Below, piece by piece: positions 55,831 through 64,000 of a stretch of 64,000 bases of DNA. The notes under the pieces are model-generated. The model was not told where the DNA came from, searched no databases, and worked only from the letters and a program-made list of their open reading frames with translations. The stretch is from Byssothecium circinans (Eukaryota; Ascomycota; Dothideomycetes; Pleosporales; Massarinaceae): NCBI GenBank assembly GCA_010015675.1, contig ML976978.1, positions 800,170 to 864,169 on the forward strand, in the 5' to 3' direction. The position numbers and the translations under genes were made by a program. How positions within the stretch are numbered: position 1 is the first letter of the stretch; the number at the start of each line of letters is the position of its first letter.

Positions 55831-57554
55831 AAAACTAATAAAGGTGCTAGATAATGTAATAGACTATATAACCTATTAGAGAGTTTAGTTTAGAATAGTA
55901 AGCTTAAGTAATATAGGTAGTACTAAAGGGAGCTAGGTTAGGACTATTACCTAAGAGGCTATATAGTATTAGGGTATATTAGTAGGGTACTATTAATTTT
56001 TACATCTAATTAGTTTACTATAATTCACACTAAAAATAAACTTGTATTATTATTATCTATACTACTACCTTTAGCTATTTAGTTTATCAGGGGTCTTCTT
56101 ATTAAGATAATATATATACCTATTACCCTCTTATCTTCGCGTATTAAAGTTTAGCATATAGAGTGTGCAAGGCTTTATCTATAAAACTTATTAGTAACTA
56201 TATTAGCTATAGTCTAAGATATTTACCTACTTATTAGCTTTATACCTTATAAAGGTAACTACTCTATCCTTAATTATTCTCTTTAGATACTAGTTGCTAC
56301 AGCTCTATTTATAGGATCTTATCTATCCTAAGCTTGTAAGGTCTATACTTACTTAAGGAGAAAATAATAGCGTTATATATATTATAGCCTAGAGCCTTAA
56401 GGTTCTCTTAGATAGTTTAGTTAGGTTTAGTAAAATAAGTAGAGTAAGGGCTAATATTACTACACTTATAATTAGTTATTATATTAGTGTGTGCTAACGT
56501 AGCTATTAATAATATCTATACTAAAGATACCTTCTTATTATCTAGATTATATATAAAAAGGTTTAGGTGTATCTTACTAAAGTTTTACGTTATAAGTAGT
56601 ACTATATTAAGGACAAGTCTATAAATGTTCTTTACGCTAATTATACTTATACTTACTATTAATTTCTACTAACTACCTTCTCTGCTATTTGCTTGCTAAG
56701 CTAGTAACGTTATAATAGTAGACGTCTAGCTTAAAGCTATACTAGTAGCTACTATAGACTTTAACTTCTTATAGCTATCTATCTTAGTAAACTTCTATAA
56801 GCCTTATAGTGTAGATAACTACTATCTATTAGCTAATTTATTACCTAGATCTATTAGTAATAACCCTTACCTCTAGTACTTCTTAAAGTAATTATATTAT
56901 AAATTTTTTTTATAAATAGTAGCTATAGCACCTCTTTAAGTAGTACTATATAGCTTATAGCTTTAGGAAGGTTAGATCTCTATTAACCTCTACCTATATA
57001 ACCTTCTCTATTTTATTTAGTATAATATTCTGTAATTCCCTAAGTCCTACTCTAATTACTATATTTATCTTACTTATTAGAAACGTTAATACTATCTCCC
57101 TATATTACTTAATTAATTACTTAGGTGCTATAGTTTTATTTTTCTAGCCTATTATATATTAATAATTTAGTATATCTAGCGCGTGTTTTATAGGAATACT
57201 AAGCTTAACGTAATAGTAGTAGCTAGCGTAAAGTTAAGCGTACTAAGAGATTAGCTAGTATATAATTTAATAGTAGGTTAAAAGTATATTTTTAAGTATC
57301 CTATTATATCTAGCGTGTTATTAGTAGTTAGTGTTAATTTATCTTCTATATAGTATTATACTCTAGTACTAGCATCTATTAGTAATTACATGCTTTATAT
57401 TATAAGGCTAGTATCTATGTCTAGTCTCTCTAGGGCTAAGAGAGACAAGTTCTTACTATCTAAGCTTAAACTATAATAAAAATAAATATTTTATAGTAGC
57501 TTATTACTATCTTTTTACTATCAAAATCCTACTAATACTACTAAACATTATTAT

Positions 57555-57760
57555 CTTCTTTACTATAAAAGTTTTACCTTATAGCAGGATATTACTACCT
57601 TGCTATAAAATTCTTACCTTATACTAGAATATCTTTATCTCCCTAGTATATAAATCCTACCCTAAGGTAGAATATCCCTACTTACTATTAAGTATTATCT
57701 CTTTCCTATATATAAACCCTACCTATATAGTAGAATATCCTTCTCTTTTCTCTAGTTATA
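57555..57760. repeat. Degenerate tandem repeat of about 50-60 bp
   Basis: Four imperfect units each with TATAAAxxxxTACCTTATA, then AGAATATC and a CT-rich spacer. Confidence 0.5.
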
Positions 57761-57798
57761 ATATTCTTTAATCTTACCATAAGAAGCTCTTCTATTTA

Positions 57799-58140
57799 CC
57801 TATAATTTATTTTAATTTACTATAAAAAAAACTTATATAATAGCTAGAGATTCCTTTAGCCTACTATTTTAAGCTTTCGTAGCTATATATAATTTATTGC
57901 AAGTTACTATAAAAAACTTATAGGATAGTAGAAGATTTATTAGCCTACTATTTTAAGCTCTCCTAGCTACGTATAATTTATATTAATTTACTCTAAAAAA
58001 CTTTTATAATAGTAGGAGGCTCTCTTAGCCTACTATACTAAGCTCTTTTAGCTATATAACGTTTATCTTAATTTATTATAAAAAAACTCCTCCTAGTAGT
58101 AGGTATTTCTCTTAGTATATAGTTTTAAGTTTAAGGTAAC
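57799..58140. repeat. Tandem repeat, four units of about 84 bp
   Basis: Each unit runs TATAATTTAT, AATTTACTATAAAAAAC, TTAGCCTACTATTTTAAGC, and TCCTAGCTA-like end. Units 1-3 are clear; unit 4 is more diverged. Confidence 0.75.
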
Positions 58141-58574
58141 TTATATAATATTTACTTTAATATTATAGTAAGAGTATCTTCTAGCTATACGCTTTATATT
58201 CTAAATCTATACTAAAAAACCTTTTATTAATATAAATACTATTATTTACTATAAAACGTCTATACTACGCCTTTATTATTAATATCCTGCGTTACTACTT
58301 ATATTATCTATTAGTATATCTATATTAAAGAATTAACCCCTTACCTTCCTTTAGAAGTTAATTAACTAAGCTTCTAGTGCTATAGTTAGTATAGTTATAT
58401 AATTAATTATATAATAATTCTTACTATTCTTTATTATAGCGTAGTTAGTAATTATAATAGGCTATATATAACTATCTTTCTTCTTTAATATGTACGTTTA
58501 ATCTACTAGTATACTTTATATCTTAAAAGGAACTACCCTATTTTTAATAAGGCTCTACACTTACTAGTCTTATT

Positions 58575-60264
58575 ACTTAGCCTTATTAAATAGGTCTATC
58601 TTACACGAAAGTATTATAGCTTACACTTCCTTTATAAAAGTATTTAGTTAGATACTCTTATACGTTAGAGCCCCTTACTACTCTAGCTTATTTATTATAA
58701 TTAGTATATCTTATAGGTCTTTAATTATGTAGATAGTATTTAGCTTAAATAGTAAGGCACTATAGTTCTTTATGTATCTATTATATATAATTATAGTATT
58801 TTTTTTAGTTCTTTACTTTTTAGGTAATAGCGCTAGATTAGACTCTAGATTATTAAGCTTAAATATAGTTTACTTCTTAGGTAAAATCTTAGGTAATAAC
58901 TTAGACTATATTATAGGTAGCATTATAGGTAAGGAATTAGTTAAGAATTTAAGTAAAGACTTATATAGAGCTATAGGCTAGGACTTAGGTAAGAATTTAA
59001 GTATCTCTAGTACTATAGTAACGTAGCTACTAAGAGTTATAAAGTAATAGTAAGTTACTTTACTCTATATCTATTACTCTACTAGTTTTATAGTACTATT
59101 AGTTCCTATAATTATAGTATATCCTAGGATAAACTCTAAATTTTTTAATACTTTATACTTTATCTCTATTAACTCTATAGGTTTATTTAGACCTTTATAT
59201 TAGAAGATCTAGTTAGGGTATTAATCTAAGTAGCTAGTAACTATAATAATATATAGATTAAGCGCTGCTAGATTACCCTTAAATAGCTTATACAAGGAGT
59301 TATAGCTTATAAGTTTATTATTAGTAGTTAGGTTATTATAGAATTTATTAATTTCTATTAACTCTAGCTTAACTAAACTTTCTTATATCTTATAGTTATA
59401 GTACGCGTTAGGCTTTAGTAGGTTACATACTTATATGCTACTACTATTTTTTAATAACTAGGTAAGTATGTAGAGCTATTATTCTTTCTTTCTAGATTTT
59501 ACGCGCATAATCTAATATATGTAACTTATGCTAGTAGGGTTAGGTTAGGTTAATAGAGGATTTAGTTATTTTAGTAGGAGTACTATTATATAGAAGACTA
59601 TAATAGTATAGATAGTATATACTAACACACTAGTAGTAATAGTAAGTACTTATATTTATATTAATCTATTATAAATAGCACTAGGCTATATATGTACGCT
59701 ATATCTATTAATATATTATTATGCTTTAAGGGAACTACGTATAGTGTGTCCTATGCTAGTATTATATATATATGCTATTTCTTTTACTATTTTACCTAGT
59801 AGATCTCTGCCTTCTTATATCTTATAAAATAGTATTTGTAGTAATAGTAAAGGTACGTAGTAGTTACTATTATTATAAGTAGGTAGGTATATTCTAAGGC
59901 CTACTCCTTTTTATTAGTATTATTTCTATTTGTATAGTATAAGAGGGTAGTACTATATAAAAGGAACTTACTATAGATAAATAAGTACTAATAGTAGTTA
60001 CCTACCTTTCTAGTTATTAATAAGGTAAGTAGTAGACGCGTAGATAAAAAAGTACTAATAGTAGTTACTTACTTTTTTAGTTATTAATAAGGTAAGGAGT
60101 AGATACTAATATTCTAGCTATAGTTATCTATTATTATAGTATAGACTAGTAATTATAGGGTCTTAGGAGTAGTACTTTGCTTTTACTATAATTTACTCTA
60201 ATTTACTATAAATATTCTTATACCTATTTATTATAATATTCTAGCTATTATAATTATTACTAGC
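58575..60264 (+). repeat. Long direct repeat, right copy, cut by Gypsy D
   Basis: It matches 51025-52538. It ends exactly at the Gypsy D LTR within CTATTATAATTATTACTAGC; the rest of this copy would lie beyond the window end, behind Gypsy D. Confidence 0.75.
59973..60106. repeat. Tandem duplication of about 67 bp
   Basis: Two adjacent copies (59973-60040 and 60041-60106) sharing AGTACTAATAGTAGTTAC and TAGTTATTAATAAGGTAAG. Absent from the left direct-repeat copy, so it arose later. Confidence 0.8.
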
Positions 60265-60740
60265 TGTTACTAAGAGGTATACTTACTAGATCCAAATCTG
60301 TATTAGGGGAGATTAGCCATGTTAAGCGTATATTTTAGGCAGGTATCTTTAGTAATTTAAGAGGCAAGCGTATAAAATAGTTGTCTAAGTAAAGAACTCT
60401 AATTCTATAATAAACTATAGAATAACTAAGTATTAATCTAGGTAAAAGATAAACTGTTAAGAGTTAACTATAAAGAATTAGAATCTAAAAGGGAAAGGAA
60501 ATTTATCTAGCCTTTATACTACTTATTCTATTCCTCTAATAAGTCTTTAATCCTGCTTAGAGCTTTTACTCTTTAGATCTTTATCTAATCTAGGACTATA
60601 GCCTGCTTCTAGGATCTATTAGCCTTAGTAGGATTATAGTTATGTAACTAGTAACTTAACCTTACCTACGCTCTACTACCTAATACTCTCTTTAAGCGTA
60701 TCGTTCCTGCGTAGCTACGCTTATCTATTATCTTGTAATA
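60265..60740 (-). repeat. Gypsy D 3' LTR
   Basis: It starts TGTTACTAAGAGG and ends TCTTGTAATA on the plus strand, aligning along its whole length with the LTRs of Gypsy B and C with a few indels. Confidence 0.88.
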
Positions 60741-61074
60741 TTATCCCCCTTTTTAAAGTTATTATCCTAATATCCTAAAAAGTATATCTGCTATACTACT
60801 TCTTCTTGTAGCTAGTATATAAGTTGTACGTGTCTCTAGTTACTTATAGTATTATAGCCTCTTCTAAGGTTTTACTAACTTTTTCTTAACTATGCCTAAG
60901 GTTCTATCTAAGTTGTTAACTGCGCGCTGTTATTATTATGCTAACTAAGTCTATCTTTAAGGACTAGAGATAACGCTAAGTTATAAGCGTTATTAGAAAC
61001 ATAGTCTTTATTATCTTATTAATACAGCTATAAGTTAGTACGCCGCTTATATTTAGGTCTATACTAAGTGTAGT

Positions 61075-61330
61075 CTGTTTATCTCTAAAGAGAAGTAGGA
61101 GAAAGTATTAAAAAAAAAAAAAAAGTAAATTACGCTTTTTTATTCTAAGGCTAAGGTAGTACAGCTTCGCGTTAAGCTAGCTAAACTTAAGGCCTGTAAG
61201 TGTTTTTTTACAAACTAGGATTACTGTATCCTAAATATAATAGATGCTGCTTAAGGGGTAGAGACTTTAAAGAGTATAGAGACTACTATTTTAACTAAAC
61301 TACTACTATTTAAACTATTATTAACTAATC
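61075..61330 (+). pseudogene. Antisense ORF relic near the 3' end of Gypsy D
   Basis: Same frame as in B and C: a 14-A run (poly-Lys), ITLFYSKAKV, LRVKLAKLKA, then a T-N-stop-D-Y motif, IIDAA and GVETLKSIETT. About ten codons present in B and C (around the AKST words) are deleted here. Confidence 0.5.
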
Positions 61331-61589
61331 TAGACTAGTTATAGGCTAATCTTTCTTTAATCTCTTTTAATCCTTTTTTATTTTTTAACTTTTCCTTTTT
61401 CCTAGCGAATATAGAGTTATTACCTTTAAATACTGCTAGTAGTAGTCTTTTACTAATTACTTATAGTCTATAAAATTCTATATTAGTTCCTAGGTATTCT
61501 AGCTATCTAGCTAGTCCTTCTACTTAACTAAGTACTTCTACTAACGTTTAAATTTCTATAGGTCCTTAATTTCTTTAACCTTATAATTT

Positions 61590-64000
61590 TTGTCGTTAAG
61601 CTTAATCCGCGTTTTAATTTTAGCGTCTAGTAGCGCTAGTTTAAGGAAGGATTTATAAAAAATAAGGTATATTTATATGCTTTTAGGGAGCTTTAGTTTA
61701 AACGTTACTAGTCCCTTAACCTCTAAGATCTAGAAAAGTCTTATTTAGAGGTTGTTTAGTTTATCGCATAGTTATTTAGTTTTCAAATTTTTTTATAATA
61801 GGAAAACTTTATTTCCCTCTTTAAAAGTTAGTCCCTTAAGCCTTTTTCTATTTGCTAATTTAGCTATTATAAGGTTCTGTTAAGTAATTTATTAGCTTAA
61901 TTTATTATATAATTTACAAAGGAGTCGTGCCTTATTATTAGCTTTAGCTAAAAGACTCTTAACGTCTTTAGGATCCTAATAAGCAATCAGCTTATATCCG
62001 TAGTTTGCGTAATGCGGCAAGTATCCTATTATTAAAGATCTTATACTATTATAGGCTAGTTAAGCTATTAGTAAGAGTTTAACCTAGTTATTCTATAGCT
62101 TATTAGCGTATATTCTTAGATACTATTCTAGTGTCTAGTTCGTTCGTTCTATCTAACTATCTATCTATAGGTAAAAGCTAGTTAAAAGTTTCTTGTTAAC
62201 TCTAAGCTTTGCTAGGAATGTACTCTAATACTTAGAGGTAAATAGTATTTTATAATTAGTAATAAACTATTCTAGTACACTATATTAGCTAATAAGCGCT
62301 TTAGTTACTTTATAGGCTATTTCCTTAGCTATAACTATTTCTTCTATTAGTATAAATATTAATGCTTTAGTTAATTAGTTAACAATTACTAGTATTAAGT
62401 CGTATAGCCGTGCTAATCTAGGTTCTAACAATTTTAAGAGCTTTATAATAAAGTCTATTATAATACTAATCTATAAGCGTGCGGGTAGTTCTAGTAGTTA
62501 GAGTAATCTATAGAGCTTATATCTCTTAGGCTTATTCTTAGAGTAGGCTAAATAGTCGCCTATCACTTTTTAAACTGCTTTTTGTATATTAGGTATCAAG
62601 TACTCATTTAGGATCTATTAAACTATTTTATTAATCCTAGGGTATCTATATTCCTTAGACTTATATAGCTTTTGTATTAGGGTTAGTACGAAAGCTTTAT
62701 ATAGTATAATCTATTATTCCTTATTTTAAGGCAGTTTTACTTTAAGGTACTTTACTAAGTTATATTCTACTCTTTATTCTAGGGTTAATTAATTATAATC
62801 TGTAAAGTCGTGTACTTTTAGTCCCTAATAATTAATTCTAGCTACTTTAGCTAATTAGGGTTAATTATAGCTTATACTACTATTAATATCCTTTTATAAG
62901 ACCGCGTTGTATATAATAGGTCTATCTATTACTTAAAGGTCTAATCTTTAACTAAAAGCGTCTACTACTTTGTTTAGCAATCCTAGGTAATAGTGTACTT
63001 TAAAGTTATAATCTACTATTATTTTAGCCTATCTAACCTATTATTAGTTAAGTTTCTTAGTTATTATAAAACTTATTAGGTTCTAGTAATCTAAATATAA
63101 TTTTACCTAGTATTTAGCGCTTACTAACTAGGCTTACTATTATTTAAAGGCATCTACTATCGCTAGCAGTTCTTTATTATAAATATCGTAGTTAAGTTCT
63201 ACTCCTAAGAACTTCTAAGAGTAGTAGAATACTAGTCTCTACTTCCTATCTTTACCTTATTAAAAGAGAATCACTTTTAAAGTGTAATCTAATATATTTA
63301 TTTCTACTTATAGTAGCCTTTCTAGGTCGTGCATTTATAATATAAGAGCTAACAAGAATAATTCCTTAAGCTTATTAAAAGCTTTCTGCTATTCTTATCT
63401 TTATTAGAATCTCTTCTCTTTCTTAGTAATTTCTATAAGAGGCGGTGTAGTTTTTAAATATCCTATAATAAACTTCTAATAGAAGTTAGCAAATTCTAGA
63501 AAAGATTACATGTCTTTAATTATCTTAGGTTTTAGCTATTCCTTTACAGTTGTAACTTTCGTTAAGTCTATAGCAATGCCCTCTTATAAGATAATAAATC
63601 CTAAATAGTCTATCTTTATAATATAGAATTTATATTTCTCTAGCTATAAGGGTAATTAATACTCTCTAAGCTTTTTAAGTACTTTTTTAACGTATTTAAT
63701 ATAGTCTTTAAGTGTCCCTAAGGTATACACTAGTATATTATCTAAGTATACAGTTATAAAAACGTTTAAGTATTTATAAAATGCTTTATTAACAAGCGCT
63801 TAAAACGTCGTAGGCGCGTTTATAAGTCTAAAGGGTATAACTATATACTTGTATAATCTATAATAAGTTTTAAAGGCTGTTAGCTATTTAAAGCCCTTAG
63901 CGATTTATATTTAATAGAATTTATTTTATATATTAAATTTTATAATCTACTTAACTCCCTAGAGACAGTCTATAAGTTTTTAGATTAAAGGAAAAAGATA
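61590..64000 (-). pseudogene. Gypsy D pol relic (integrase, RNase H, reverse transcriptase)
   Basis: Collinear with Gypsy B pol on the minus strand. Integrase words lie in 61900-62900 and RNase H words around 63150-63330. The reverse transcriptase motif is YLDNILV near 63740, with the second catalytic Asp changed to Asn. Numerous TAG/TAA. The frame continues past the window end. Confidence 0.75.

Larger units (their letters stand above)
50756..60264. other. Unassigned AT-rich block with long direct repeats
   Basis: RIP-like composition throughout, no long frame. The segments 51025-52538 and 58575-60264 are direct repeats of each other. Between them, 52900-54720 reads as stop-interrupted protein-like sequence on both strands, without a motif I recognise. 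It could be an LTR element with very long LTRs, or two copies of another repeat flanking older sequence. Confidence 0.5.
60265..64000 (-). mobile_element. Gypsy D: LTR retrotransposon, 5' part beyond the window
   Basis: A minus-strand element of the Gypsy B/C family. The 3' LTR is 60265-60740 (476 bp), followed by a polypurine tract (minus strand AAAAAGGGGGATAA, 60741-60754), the antisense ORF, chromodomain, integrase, RNase H and reverse transcriptase. The five bases before the LTR are CTAGC; the second copy is outside the window. Mutated as heavily as Gypsy B, with YLDNILV in place of YLDD at about 63730-63755. Confidence 0.9.

Overview
The window looks like a contig from a filamentous ascomycete (Pezizomycotina). 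It has short spliceosomal introns of about 44-61 nt with GT...YAG ends, a HET-domain gene, a DUF3632-type gene, and long blocks of TpA-rich sequence in which transposon reading frames are riddled with TAG and TAA where Trp (TGG) or Gln (CAG/CAA) is expected. That is the signature of repeat-induced point mutation (RIP). Names come from reading motifs by eye; no database search was possible.

Layout. (1) 1-3654, ordinary base composition: the 3' end of a hAT DNA transposon, inserted into the last exon of a decayed PRISE-like NAD(P)-binding dehydrogenase gene; a remnant of an alpha/beta-hydrolase C-terminus; and one intact gene of the DUF3632 type. (2) 3655 to about 14520, a RIP-mutated transposon graveyard: two gag-like relics, a pogo/Fot-type element and a 1.06-kb non-autonomous relative (MITE). 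(3) 14744-20980, a sharply bounded 6.2-kb island of normal base composition enclosed by about 200-bp terminal inverted repeats. It carries an intact HET-domain gene and a divergent pair of intron-containing genes for putative membrane/coiled-coil proteins of unknown function. (4) 21211-49594, one 7.5-kb chromodomain Gypsy retrotransposon (copy A) blown up to 28 kb by nested insertions: MITE2 containing pogo2 in its 5' LTR, Gypsy B containing MITE3 between RNase H and integrase, and pogo3 containing Gypsy C inside the integrase core. (5) 49603-50755, MITE4 with a sevenfold terminal tandem repeat. (6) 50756-60264, an unassigned AT-rich block bounded by direct repeats of at least 1.5 kb. (7) 60265-64000, the start of a further minus-strand Gypsy (copy D), cut by the window end.

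Working together. Apart from the DUF3632 gene and the three island genes, almost everything is dead mobile DNA. The nesting is supported by target-site duplications (AGGAC, CTAGA, TAGC[A/G], TA) and by matching element lengths after excision in silico (Gypsy about 7.5 kb, pogo about 1.85 kb).

The most interesting items are: the HET island as a possible gene-carrying TIR element; a left-right matched, copy-specific core in the 17-bp terminal repeats of the pogo and MITE elements, which pairs each pogo copy with one MITE; and a conserved antisense ORF near the 3' end of three Gypsy copies.
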